Shown in pieces: positions 29,816-37,836 of a stretch of DNA of 42,520 bases. The notes below the pieces were generated by a model. The model saw nothing but the letters and a program-made list of their open reading frames with translations. It was not told where the DNA came from and did not search any database. This DNA is from an uncultured Lachnospiraceae bacterium (lineage in GTDB: Bacteria; Bacillota; Clostridia; Lachnospirales; Lachnospiraceae). A program made the translations under genes and the position numbers. The stretch spans positions 1 to 42,520 of the forward strand of contig CAJTVN010000037.1 of assembly GCA_910579685.1 (NCBI GenBank). The letters run 5' to 3'. Within the stretch, counting starts at the first letter, position 1; the number at the start of each line of letters is the position of its first letter.

Positions 29816-30514
29816 ATGCTTCAGATTGCGGTATGCGACGGCGACGAAATCATGGGTGAGAAGCTGAAACAGTTAATTGAGTCGCGGCTGCAGAAGGAAG
29901 GGGATTACAGAGTGCTGGCGTTTTCCACCGGGCGCAGACTCCTGGAATCAGGGATCCATTTTGATATTTATTTTCTGGATATTGATCTCAAGGATATCAA
30001 CGGTATTGATATGGCGAGGCGGCTGCGGCAGGGATCCGAGGCGGTTATCGTGTTTGTCACGGCTCTGAAGGAATATATTTTTGACGCATTTGACGTACAG
30101 GCCTTTCAGTATCTTCTGAAACCTATCGATGAACAGAAATTTTTTCAGGTTCTGGATAAGGCGGTGGCGGAGTGCAAAATAGTGAAACAGTCCGAGCCTC
30201 TTGTCATTCGGGTAAAGGGCGTCTATCAGAATGTGCCAAAGGAAAACATACTGTATGCGGAAAACGATGCGAGAAAGATTATCCTGCATTTGAGGGGAGA
30301 GCAGATTGCCTACTACTCTAAAATGAGCGAGCTGGAGGGGCTTTTGGGCAGGCAGTTTTTTCGCTGCCACCGGGGATATCTTGTTAATCTGGGCGCTGTG
30401 AAGAGCTACGATACCGGCAGTATTCAGATTAAGAACGGGGAAACCATTCTTATGGCGAAGCAGAAATACGGGGATTTCGTGACTGCTTACATGGAATACC
30501 TGAGAAAGAAGTGA
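29816..30514 (+). CDS. LytR/AgrA-type response regulator (REC-LytTR), orphan
   Basis: This 232-residue protein has an N-terminal receiver domain (IAVCDGDEIMGEKL; phosphoacceptor Asp55 in FLDIDLKDINGIDMA; FQYLLKPID) and a C-terminal LytTR DNA-binding domain (ENILYAENDARKIILHL, FFRCHRGYLVNL). GGAGGGGGG at 29800-29808 places the start at ATG 29816. AgrA-like regulators usually sit beside a histidine kinase; none is found within the window, so its sensor must lie elsewhere. Neighbours (ecfT, FliD-like protein) do not define its regulon. Confidence 0.9.
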   Translation: MLQIAVCDGDEIMGEKLKQLIESRLQKEGDYRVLAFSTGRRLLESGIHFDIYFLDIDLKDINGIDMARRLRQGSEAVIVFVTALKEYIFDAFDVQAFQYLLKPIDEQKFFQVLDKAVAECKIVKQSEPLVIRVKGVYQNVPKENILYAENDARKIILHLRGEQIAYYSKMSELEGLLGRQFFRCHRGYLVNLGAVKSYDTGSIQIKNGETILMAKQKYGDFVTAYMEYLRKK

Positions 30515-30696
30515 GAGCCGGGCTTTGGATGCCGTGAAGGTGAAATGCCGCCGTCCTGCAGAGCGGTCTTTGATTACAGGAATTCATTTTTTTATTACAT
30601 GCCTCTTATGAATCAAAGGGGCAGGTACGATAATTAATATAGACAGTCATTTATAACGGGATATGACAGAGTATTAGAAAAAGGCGGTGACAGCTT

Positions 30697-31431
30697 ATGC
30701 AGCATAACACGATCAGTCCTCTTATCATGCAGAACCGGCTTCTTTCCCAGGCAAGAAGCGGGGCGAGAGCGCAGTCGGCGGCAATTGGATCGGCAATACA
30801 GAGAACGAATAGCAAAAACAGCGGTGATTCGGACTCGGTTAAAAATGATAGGGAAACGAAAAAGAACAACAAGCTTCTGGAGGAATCGAGAGAAAACTTT
30901 ACCGCACTGAAAAAGGCGGCGGAGGAAGTGAGGGAGCGTTCCAAAAAACTGCAGGACATCCTCGAAAAGGATATCGAAAACATGACGGAGGAAGAGGCTG
31001 CAAAATACAGGGCTTCCGTGGAAGAGAAAATCACGGATTTTGTGAACGGTTACAATTCTCTTATCAGGAGTTTGAATAAGGAGAGCGGCGGTGCCAACGG
31101 AACGTATTTAAAGCAGCTGAAGGAGTATTTCGGGCGGTCCTCAAAGCTTCTGGGCGAGATGGGGATTAAGGCGGATAGCGAGGGAATCTTGTCAGTGGAC
31201 AAGGAGCTTCTGGCAGCGGCGGATCTGACGGATTTGAAGACGGCGTTTGCCGGCAAGAGCTCTTTCGCAGGGAAGATCAGCGCAAGGGCGGAGGATATTA
31301 TTGCAAATGCCCAGACGAATCTTGGCATTTTGAATAAAAGCCTGAATGCGGGAAATTATACCTACAACAGAACGGGCAGCGATATCTACGATATCCTGAA
31401 CGGAAGCGGCAAATATGACGTTTTGAGCTGA
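30697..31431 (+). CDS. FliD C-terminal-domain-like protein, orphan
   Basis: This 244-residue protein has a low-complexity Ser/Asn/Lys-rich N-terminus (1-55), a charged coiled-coil-like helix (55-95), and a stretch resembling the C-terminal part of the flagellar filament cap FliD: ITDFVNGYNSLIRSLNKES, KLLGEMGIKADSEGILSVDK and FAGKISARAEDIIANAQ. Full FliD proteins exceed 400 residues and include hook-associated N-terminal domains that are missing here. No other flagellar gene is in the window. There is no signal peptide. It may be a flagellar accessory protein or a repurposed domain. A good terminator follows. Confidence 0.7.
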   Translation: MQHNTISPLIMQNRLLSQARSGARAQSAAIGSAIQRTNSKNSGDSDSVKNDRETKKNNKLLEESRENFTALKKAAEEVRERSKKLQDILEKDIENMTEEEAAKYRASVEEKITDFVNGYNSLIRSLNKESGGANGTYLKQLKEYFGRSSKLLGEMGIKADSEGILSVDKELLAAADLTDLKTAFAGKSSFAGKISARAEDIIANAQTNLGILNKSLNAGNYTYNRTGSDIYDILNGSGKYDVLS

Positions 31432-31466
31432 CGGCTGTAAGGCAGTGTTTTGATCATATAGATAAG

Positions 31467-31500
31467 ATAACTCAGGAAAGTGATTTCCTGGGTTATTTTA
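31467..31500 (+). terminator. Rho-independent terminator after the FliD-like gene
   Basis: A 13-bp stem, ataactcaggaaa (31467-31479) with tttcctgggttat (31484-31496), has one G-T wobble and a GTGA tetraloop. It is followed by TTTATTAT. Confidence 0.85.
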
Positions 31501-31561
31501 TTATCTGGATATTTCAGGCAGCATGCTGGCTTCCCAAAAGTGCATCCTGGTGTTTTCCCCA

Positions 31562-31589
31562 TTGTCAGTAAGGCGAAAGCTGTTAGAAT
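31562..31589 (+). promoter_or_regulatory. Promoter of the LytTR-DUF3021-ABC operon
   Basis: TTGTCA (31562-31567), a 16-bp spacer and TAGAAT (31584-31589) with an extended TG at 31581-31582 lie 36 bp before ATG 31626. LytTR proteins usually bind just upstream of such a promoter, but no obvious paired repeat was found. Confidence 0.6.
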
Positions 31590-31625
31590 AAAAGCATACA
31601 AGCCGCAGAGAAAGGAAAGGGTCGG

Positions 31626-32084
31626 ATGAAATTGATATTGAGCAGGATCTCGGAGGGCGAGGAGGAGGTTATTATCCGATATCGCGAGATGAATGAGAAG
31701 ATCGGGACAATCATCAGCTTTCTGCAGGGAACCGGGCAGAAGATCAGTGCGGAGTTTGAGGGGCAGACGGCGCTGCTGGAGCCGGAAAAAATCTTTTATC
31801 TGGAAAGTGTGGACGGGAATGTCTTTGCCTATCTGGAGGACAAGGTGTGCAGGGTGTCCGCAAGTCTGGAAAAGATTTCCCTGTGCTTTGAGGAAAGGGG
31901 ACTTTTTCGATGCGCCAAGTCCATGGTCATCAATATATACAAGATCCGTTATCTGAGAAGCGAGCCGGGGAACCGGATACGGGCAACTATGGATAACGGC
32001 GAACAGGTAATGATTTCTCGGAAATATGCAAAGCGATTGAGGCGGATTCTGAAAGGAGGAACGGATAGGGATGAATCGGTTTGA
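31626..32084 (+). CDS. LytTR-domain DNA-binding regulator (no receiver domain)
   Basis: This 152-residue stand-alone LytTR protein has a short N-terminal region (1-45) followed by the LytTR fold: LLEPEKIFYLESVDGNVFAYL, SLEKISLCFEERGLFRCAKS, MVINIYKIRYLRS and MISRKYAKRLRRIL. It belongs to the LytTR regulatory system type, in which the regulator is paired with a small membrane inhibitor. That partner (DUF3021) starts inside this gene (14-bp overlap). It probably autoregulates the four-gene unit that ends with an ABC exporter. Confidence 0.9.
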   Translation: MKLILSRISEGEEEVIIRYREMNEKIGTIISFLQGTGQKISAEFEGQTALLEPEKIFYLESVDGNVFAYLEDKVCRVSASLEKISLCFEERGLFRCAKSMVINIYKIRYLRSEPGNRIRATMDNGEQVMISRKYAKRLRRILKGGTDRDESV

Positions 32085-32538
32085 GGAGAGGTTTGAGAGG
32101 TACTTGGAAAATGAGATTATTATCGATTACAAAACCTGTGCCTATTTTTTCTGTATGGCGTTTTTTTACTGTTGTTACAGGATCAGCCAGGGCTCGTTTC
32201 AGGCGAACGTCGTGTTTCTTTTTGAGATGATCGTGGACGCTTACGTGGTCGGCTATATCCAGGTGTATCTGTTTCGTAATTTTGACGAGGCGCCAGGGAT
32301 TGGCAGGAGAGAAGCTGCGGGGCTTTTGGTCTGCAGTCTGATTCATGGTTCGGCGGCTCATCTGCTGGGATGGTTCGACGGCAGGCGGCAGGCGGCGGTA
32401 TGGTTTACGCTGTTTATGATAGCCTGTTATCTGACTCTGTATGTGTGTAACCGGATCAGGAGAAGGGCGGATACGGAAAAGCTGAACCGGATGCTGGCGG
32501 AATTTAAGAAGGAGGAGCAAGGACATGGAGAGAAGTGA
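32071..32538 (+). CDS. DUF3021 membrane protein (putative anti-activator of the LytTR protein)
   Basis: This 155-residue protein has four hydrophobic segments (about 23-42, 46-70, 88-108 and 115-132) and a charged cytoplasmic tail. The size, topology and tight link to a receiver-less LytTR gene fit DUF3021, members of which act as membrane inhibitors of such regulators in streptococcal and clostridial systems. It overlaps the LytTR gene by 14 bp and the ATPase gene by 14 bp, so all are translationally coupled. What signal it senses is unknown. Confidence 0.75.
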   Translation: MNRFEERFERYLENEIIIDYKTCAYFFCMAFFYCCYRISQGSFQANVVFLFEMIVDAYVVGYIQVYLFRNFDEAPGIGRREAAGLLVCSLIHGSAAHLLGWFDGRRQAAVWFTLFMIACYLTLYVCNRIRRRADTEKLNRMLAEFKKEEQGHGEK

Positions 32539-33385
32539 GGAAAAACGGTATGCCATTGAAATTTGTGATCTGGTCAAGTTTTATGGAAAAAAGGCAGGCG
32601 CAGACGGCATTTCGCTGCGGGTTGAGGAGGGAGACATCTTTGGGTTTTTAGGGCCGAACGGCGCAGGGAAATCCACGGCCATAAGATGTATGCTGGGTAT
32701 TCTGCGATCCTATGAAGGAGAGATACGGATCCTTTCCATGGACGGGAGAAGACAGCGCAGGGAAATTCTTTCCCAGGTGGGTTACATGCCCTCGGAGGCC
32801 ATGTTTTATCCTTCCATGAAGGTGAAGGACGTGATCCGGCTTGCGGCTGACGCCAGGGGGCGGGACTGCGAAAAGGAGGCGGAAAAGATCTGTGTGCGGC
32901 TGGAGGTAAACACGGAAAAGAGGATACGGGAGCTTTCCCTTGGAAACCGGAAAAAGGTAAGCATTGTCTGCGCCATGCAGCATAAACCCCGCCTTCTCGT
33001 TCTGGACGAACCCACATCCGGTCTTGATCCGCTGATGCAGGAGGTGTTTTTTGAGCTGATCTGCGAGTATAACCGTCAGGGTACGACCTGCTTTCTCTCA
33101 TCCCATGTGCTCCCGGAGGTGAAGAAATACTGCAGGAATGCGGCCTTCATCAGGGATGGGAAAATCATCCGCACGGATTCGGTGGAGAATCTCTCAAGGT
33201 CGGGCCTGCGCCGGGTCCGGCTATGGAAGCAGGGGAGGGAACAGCGGTTTGACTATACCGGGGAAACGAACGGGCTGCTTCATAAGCTGGCGCAGATGAA
33301 GCCGGAGGATGTGTTGATTGAGGAGCCGTCTCTGGATGAGTTGTTTTTGCATTACTATGAGGAGGAAAAGGGGAGAAAAGCATGA
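32525..33385 (+). CDS. ABC-2 type exporter ATP-binding protein
   Basis: This 286-residue ATPase has Walker A GPNGAGKST, a slightly unusual signature ELSLGNRKKVSI (Asn where Gly-Gln/Glu is common), and Walker B LLVLDEPTSGLDPLM followed by SSHVLPEV. The C-terminal 60 residues form the accessory region of drug/bacteriocin-type exporters. It works with the permease that overlaps its last 4 bases. It is likely a self-protection or envelope-stress exporter, judging by the LytTR-DUF3021 context (inferred). Confidence 0.92.
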   Translation: MERSEEKRYAIEICDLVKFYGKKAGADGISLRVEEGDIFGFLGPNGAGKSTAIRCMLGILRSYEGEIRILSMDGRRQRREILSQVGYMPSEAMFYPSMKVKDVIRLAADARGRDCEKEAEKICVRLEVNTEKRIRELSLGNRKKVSIVCAMQHKPRLLVLDEPTSGLDPLMQEVFFELICEYNRQGTTCFLSSHVLPEVKKYCRNAAFIRDGKIIRTDSVENLSRSGLRRVRLWKQGREQRFDYTGETNGLLHKLAQMKPEDVLIEEPSLDELFLHYYEEEKGRKA

Positions 33386-34170
33386 TTCTGTTAAAGCATG
33401 AGTTGAGAAGTAACTTCAGATCCCTGCTGATCTGGGCGGGCTGTGTGGGTTTTGGCTGCCTTGGCTGTCTGCTGTTGTTTGAGGGGATTAAGGATTCCAT
33501 AGAGCCCATGGCGGAGCTCTACGGAAAGATGGGGGCCTTTTCCGTCGCCCTGGGAATGGATAAGCTTAACGTGGCTTCCATGGAGGGATATTTTGCCACG
33601 GAAATCGCATTGATCTTTGCGGTGGGCGGGGCCATGTTTGCCGCCATGACAGGGGCGGTGATGCTCTCAAAGGAGGAAGAGGGGCATACGGCGGAATTTC
33701 TGTACACGCTTCCCTTTGACAGAGTGTCCGTGGTTTTCTGGAAATATGGAGCTATGGCGCTTCTGATTCTTCTTTTTCAGCTGATCTGCATTGTGGCAAT
33801 CGCCCTAGGCCTGGCAGGGGCGGGCGAAAGCCTTGACGGGAAAACGCTCGCACTCTATTACGGGAGCCAGCTTTTGATGCAGCTGGAGGTGGGAAGCGTC
33901 TGCTTTCTGCTGTCGGCATTGTGCCGGAAGAAGCAGATCGGGGCTGCCCTTGGATTCTCCGTTTTTTTGTATATGGCGGATGTGATGTGCAGAATCGTGC
34001 CGGACCTCGAAATTCTGAAATATGCCACGCCCTTTTATTTTTCCAATGCGGCGGATATTTTTGTGAACAAAGCCGTGGAAAGCGCACCGGCGCTGATTGG
34101 TCTTGGGGTTCTTTTGGCATCGCCCGTTCTGTCTGCGGCGATCTGTCAAAAAAGAGACATAAGCGCATAA
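33382..34170 (+). CDS. ABC-2 type exporter permease
   Basis: This 262-residue membrane protein begins MILLKHELRSNFRSLLIWAG, typical of ABC-2 permeases, and has six hydrophobic segments (about 15-36, 65-90, 112-140, 150-172, 180-200 and 228-255). The MLSKEEEGHTAEFLYTLPFDR loop after the second helix is a common family feature. It overlaps the ATPase start-stop (ATGA). No terminator is clear in the 53 bp before rubredoxin. Confidence 0.88.
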   Translation: MILLKHELRSNFRSLLIWAGCVGFGCLGCLLLFEGIKDSIEPMAELYGKMGAFSVALGMDKLNVASMEGYFATEIALIFAVGGAMFAAMTGAVMLSKEEEGHTAEFLYTLPFDRVSVVFWKYGAMALLILLFQLICIVAIALGLAGAGESLDGKTLALYYGSQLLMQLEVGSVCFLLSALCRKKQIGAALGFSVFLYMADVMCRIVPDLEILKYATPFYFSNAADIFVNKAVESAPALIGLGVLLASPVLSAAICQKRDISA

Positions 34171-34223
34171 TATTTACAGGAAAATCCATACTAATCCTGA
34201 AAGTTTGCAGTCAGGAAAGGAGT

Positions 34224-34391
34224 ATGGACAGAATTATGAAATATATTTGTGAAGTCTGCGGTTATGTCTATGATGAGGAAAAAGGGGAACCGGAAAAGGG
34301 AATTGCGCCGGGGACCAGGTGGGACGATCTCCCGGAGGATTATATCTGCCCTCTTTGTCAGATGGGAAAGCAGTTTTTCAGACAACAGTAG
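34224..34391 (+). CDS. Rubredoxin
   Basis: This 55-residue electron carrier binds one iron through two CxxC pairs, VCGYVYD-type: CEVCGYVYDEEKG and CPLCQMG. The spacing and the intervening IAPGTRWDDLPEDYICP block are canonical for rubredoxin. ATG 34224 has a GGAAAGGAG-like ribosome site (34214-34222); ATG 34236 (MKYICEVC) is an alternative with a 13-nt spacer. It ends 11 bp before the oxidoreductase gamma-delta gene, so it may be an electron acceptor for that enzyme or part of an oxygen-protection route. Confidence 0.93.
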   Translation: MDRIMKYICEVCGYVYDEEKGEPEKGIAPGTRWDDLPEDYICPLCQMGKQFFRQQ

Positions 34392-34402
34392 CGGAGGGTG
34401 AG

Positions 34403-35560
34403 ATGGAAGCCGGAAGAAAAAGCAAGAAAGAAAATTTCAGGGAAACAGGAGAATATTATGAGATCCGTCTGGAGAGCATCGGAGGGCTCGGAGCCAATCT
34501 GTGCGCAAAAATGCTGGGAGAGCTTGGCATTAAATACCTGGGCTTGAACAGCGCCAGCTTTTCCAGTTACGGGTCGGAAAAGACGGGAACCCCGGTGAAG
34601 GGGTATATCCGATATTGTGATACCAACAAGGAGATCAGGGCGCATTCCCCGGTGGAGCATCCTGATCTGCTTGTGATTTTTCATGGAGCGCTGACAAAGG
34701 ACGAAGGGGTCTTTAGCGGATGCGGGGAAAACACGGAGGTGATTCTGGCCCTGGACGGCGGCCAGATGCCGGAAGATACCATTCCTGAGGAAATTTCCAG
34801 GCATATAACCGCATTTAAGGCCTGTTATGCGGTTCCGGCGCAGAAAATCGCCATGGAAACCCATTCCAGAATCAACATGGTCATGCTGGGAGCCATTGCC
34901 AGGGTCCTGGGTTTTGCAAAGCTTGAGGATATGAAAAAAATATGCAAGGACGGGCTTGGCAGGAAATATCCGGATGCGCTAAAGGGAAACCTGGAGGGAA
35001 TCCAGAGAGGATACGAACAGATCCGGGAGATCAGAAGGCCGGAAAAGGGAACGGCGGAGAAGAGACAGGGCGGGAAAGCCGGGACGGGGAACCCACAGAA
35101 GGTTCAAAAGCCGTCCGGCTGCGGCTGGGGGTATGATACGGCGCCCATCGGGGGGATCAATCCGCGGTTCGGAAGCACGGTGGCGGCGGATCTCTCTCCG
35201 TCCAGACAGGGATATATTCCGGTTTTTATCAAGGAGCGGTGCATCAACTGCGGGCTTTGCGATTCCACCTGTCCGGACATGGTGTTTCAGTTTGCAAAGG
35301 GAAAGTTCCGGGGCAGAGAGATGATGGTCAACCAGGGTCTGGATTATTATCACTGTAAAGGATGTCTGCGCTGCGTGGACGTGTGCCCGGTTAACGCTCT
35401 GGTAAGGGGGCTTGAGGAAGAGCACCCGGACAAGCAGTTTTTTATGCCAAATCAGGAAATGGTCCGGCATCCCGATTACTATATTGAGGCCGGAGCGGAC
35501 GGGTATATCACGTCAGAGGCCTATCTGACGGAAAAGAGAATGGAAGGGGGAGAGGTGTAA
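34403..35560 (+). CDS. 2-oxoacid:ferredoxin oxidoreductase, fused gamma and delta (ferredoxin) subunits
   Basis: The 385-residue protein combines a gamma domain (residues 15-200; IRLESIGGLGANLCAKML, FSSYGSEKTGTPVKG, RINMVMLGAIARVLGF) and a delta domain with two four-cysteine clusters (CINCGLCDSTCP and CKGCLRCVDVCP, about residues 285-335) that hold two [4Fe-4S] centres. A Lys/Gly-rich linker (about 210-245) joins them. It oxidises a 2-oxoacid with CoA to acyl-CoA, CO2 and reduced ferredoxin together with the alpha-beta protein. GGAGG (34393-34397) supports ATG 34403. The stop overlaps the next start (TAATG). Substrate (pyruvate, ketoisovalerate or other) is not determinable. Confidence 0.9.
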   Translation: MEAGRKSKKENFRETGEYYEIRLESIGGLGANLCAKMLGELGIKYLGLNSASFSSYGSEKTGTPVKGYIRYCDTNKEIRAHSPVEHPDLLVIFHGALTKDEGVFSGCGENTEVILALDGGQMPEDTIPEEISRHITAFKACYAVPAQKIAMETHSRINMVMLGAIARVLGFAKLEDMKKICKDGLGRKYPDALKGNLEGIQRGYEQIREIRRPEKGTAEKRQGGKAGTGNPQKVQKPSGCGWGYDTAPIGGINPRFGSTVAADLSPSRQGYIPVFIKERCINCGLCDSTCPDMVFQFAKGKFRGREMMVNQGLDYYHCKGCLRCVDVCPVNALVRGLEEEHPDKQFFMPNQEMVRHPDYYIEAGADGYITSEAYLTEKRMEGGEV

Positions 35561-37836
35561 TGAAAAAACAGGTGGTGGAATTTGCCAGCGGGAATGAAAT
35601 GGCGGTCATGGCGATCCGGCAGATCGGGTATGATCTGATGGGATATTACCCAATCACTCCCTCCACCCAGATTGCGGAAAATCTGGACCGCCTTCAGGCG
35701 GACGCAGACACGGATCTCATCATGATAGCGGCGGAGGGCGAGCACAGTGCGGCGGGAATCTGCTACGGAGCCAGCGTGGGCGGGGGCAGGGTAATCAATG
35801 CCACCAGCGCCAACGGACTTATGTATGCCATCGAACAGTTTCCGGTTCAGTCCGGCACCAGATATCCCATGGTGATGAACGTGGTGTGCCGCACCATATC
35901 GGGGCCGCTGTCCATCAAGGGGGATCACAGCGACATCATGTTTCTTCTGAATGCGGGATGGCCCATTCTGTTTGCCCACTCGGCGCAGGAGGTCTATGAT
36001 TTTAACATCATTGCGCTGAAGCTGGCGGAGGCGGTGCGCCTTCCGGTGGCGGTGGCCTACGACGGGTTTTTTACCAGCCATCAGAAGCGCAGATGCATGC
36101 GGTTTGAGCAGGACTGCGCGGTGAAGGATTTTCTGGGAGAAAAAAAGGAAGAGTATCCGTTTTTTGATCTGGAGCATCCCATCACCGTGGGTTCCTATAT
36201 GAACGAGCCGGACCTGATCAATAACCGCTATCAACTCCATCTGGCCATGCGTGAGGCGGACCGGCTGCTTCCTGCGCTTTTTGAGGAATATGGAGATCTT
36301 TCCGGCCGGTATTACGGCAAGGTGGAGAGTTATGCGGGCGAGGACGCCCATGAACTTCTGGTGCTTCTCGGATCCTCCTATGAGACCGCCATGGAAGCGG
36401 TGGACGGACTGCGCGCAAAGGGGAAAAAGTGCGGTGCGGCAACCCTTCACGTTCTGCGTCCCTTTCCGGAAAAGGAGCTGGCTGATGTGTGCAGGGGCGC
36501 CAAGGTGGTTCTTGCCGCAGACAGACAGGACAGCTATGGCGCAGGCGGAGGAAATCTGTCTTTGGAGCTTCGGGCTGCGCTTCATAAGTTTAAGAGCCGG
36601 GTTCGGGTGAAAACTTTGATTTACGGGCTTGGCGGTAAGGATTTCTTCGTGGAGGATGCGGTGAAGATGTTCCGGTGGGCGGCAAAGAGGGACACTGCGG
36701 ACTTTGCCTATTACGGAGTGACCGGACAGAAGTCCTGCAGGGCATCGGAAAAGGGAGAGGAGGATATATCCGGGATCCAAACCGCCGCAGAGGATCAGGG
36801 AAATTTCTTTGCGCCCCTGACTGCCCGGAGAACGAAGCTGGGACTTACCAGGGCGGAGAAAGACGAAGAGGGAAAAGTGAAGGTGAGTGTGGGAAGCCTG
36901 AACGAAACCACGGCCATGCCAAAGCGGATTGCTCCCGGACATGGCGCCTGCCCGGGCTGTGGAATCCCGGTGAATCTGAATCTGCTGCTTCGGGCAATTG
37001 AGGATCCGGTGGTATTGGTTTTTCAGACCGGCTGCGGTATGATCGTGACCACGTCCTATCCCAGGACAAGCTTTAAGGTGCCGTATCTGCACAATCTGTT
37101 CCAGAACGGGGCGGCCACATTAAGCGGCCTTGCAGAAATGTGTTACCGAAAGCAGAAGAAGGGTGAGATACCGCCCGGCGACATTGTTTTTATCATGGTC
37201 AGCGGGGACGGCGGAATGGATATCGGTATGGGTTCTGCGCTGGGGACGGCGCTTCGGGGCCACCGGCTGATTTTGTTCGAGTACGACAACGGCGGCTACA
37301 TGAATACCGGATATCAGTTGTCGTACTCCACGCCGAAGGGAGCCAGAAGCGCAACATCCCATGTGGGAAAAGCGCAGTATGGCAAAAGTTTCTTTCACAA
37401 GGACATGCCGCAGATTATGGCAGCAACGGGAATCCCCTATGTTGCCACGGTTGCGGAATCAGATTCCGCGGACTTTATGAAAAAGGCAGCGAAAGCAGCG
37501 TTATATGCGAAGACTACGGGCACGGCTTATGTGAAAGCACTTTCGGCATGTCCTCTTAACTGGAATGATAAGCCGGCCACGGAGCGTAAAGTCATAGAAG
37601 CTGCGGTGGATTGCTGCTATTTTCCTCTGTATGAGGTGGAGCAGGGGATCACGACACTCAGCTATGATCCGTCTGCAAACGGTAAAAAAATACAGGTAGC
37701 TGACTGGCTCGCCATGATGGGGAGAACCAGGCATCTTCAAAAAGAGATCTATGAGGATGTGGTCAGCCAGCTGCAGGCCGAGGTAGACCGGAGGTTTGCG
37801 GTTCTGAAAGCAAAGACGGACAACCCCGTCCTATAA
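35560..37836 (+). CDS. 2-oxoacid:ferredoxin oxidoreductase, fused alpha and beta subunits
   Basis: This 758-residue protein has an alpha half, residues 1 to about 380 (YYPITPSTQIAENL, AAEGEHSAAGICYGAS, KGDHSDIMFLLNAGWP), and a beta half from about 455 (GHGACPGCGIP, the TPP-Mg motif SGDGGMDIGMGS ending DNGGYMNTG, and the conserved TGCGM). The halves are separate genes in typical four-subunit enzymes and in a different order within single-chain pyruvate:ferredoxin oxidoreductase. It needs the gamma-delta protein encoded upstream for electron transfer. Its last 74 bp are shared with the end of the convergent ABC exporter gene. Confidence 0.9.
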   Translation: MKKQVVEFASGNEMAVMAIRQIGYDLMGYYPITPSTQIAENLDRLQADADTDLIMIAAEGEHSAAGICYGASVGGGRVINATSANGLMYAIEQFPVQSGTRYPMVMNVVCRTISGPLSIKGDHSDIMFLLNAGWPILFAHSAQEVYDFNIIALKLAEAVRLPVAVAYDGFFTSHQKRRCMRFEQDCAVKDFLGEKKEEYPFFDLEHPITVGSYMNEPDLINNRYQLHLAMREADRLLPALFEEYGDLSGRYYGKVESYAGEDAHELLVLLGSSYETAMEAVDGLRAKGKKCGAATLHVLRPFPEKELADVCRGAKVVLAADRQDSYGAGGGNLSLELRAALHKFKSRVRVKTLIYGLGGKDFFVEDAVKMFRWAAKRDTADFAYYGVTGQKSCRASEKGEEDISGIQTAAEDQGNFFAPLTARRTKLGLTRAEKDEEGKVKVSVGSLNETTAMPKRIAPGHGACPGCGIPVNLNLLLRAIEDPVVLVFQTGCGMIVTTSYPRTSFKVPYLHNLFQNGAATLSGLAEMCYRKQKKGEIPPGDIVFIMVSGDGGMDIGMGSALGTALRGHRLILFEYDNGGYMNTGYQLSYSTPKGARSATSHVGKAQYGKSFFHKDMPQIMAATGIPYVATVAESDSADFMKKAAKAALYAKTTGTAYVKALSACPLNWNDKPATERKVIEAAVDCCYFPLYEVEQGITTLSYDPSANGKKIQVADWLAMMGRTRHLQKEIYEDVVSQLQAEVDRRFAVLKAKTDNPVL

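Noticed and set aside
35521..37092. 523-codon open frame on the minus strand
   Set aside because: It is opposite the oxidoreductase alpha-beta gene, whose motifs are unambiguous; no ribosome site or family feature was seen.
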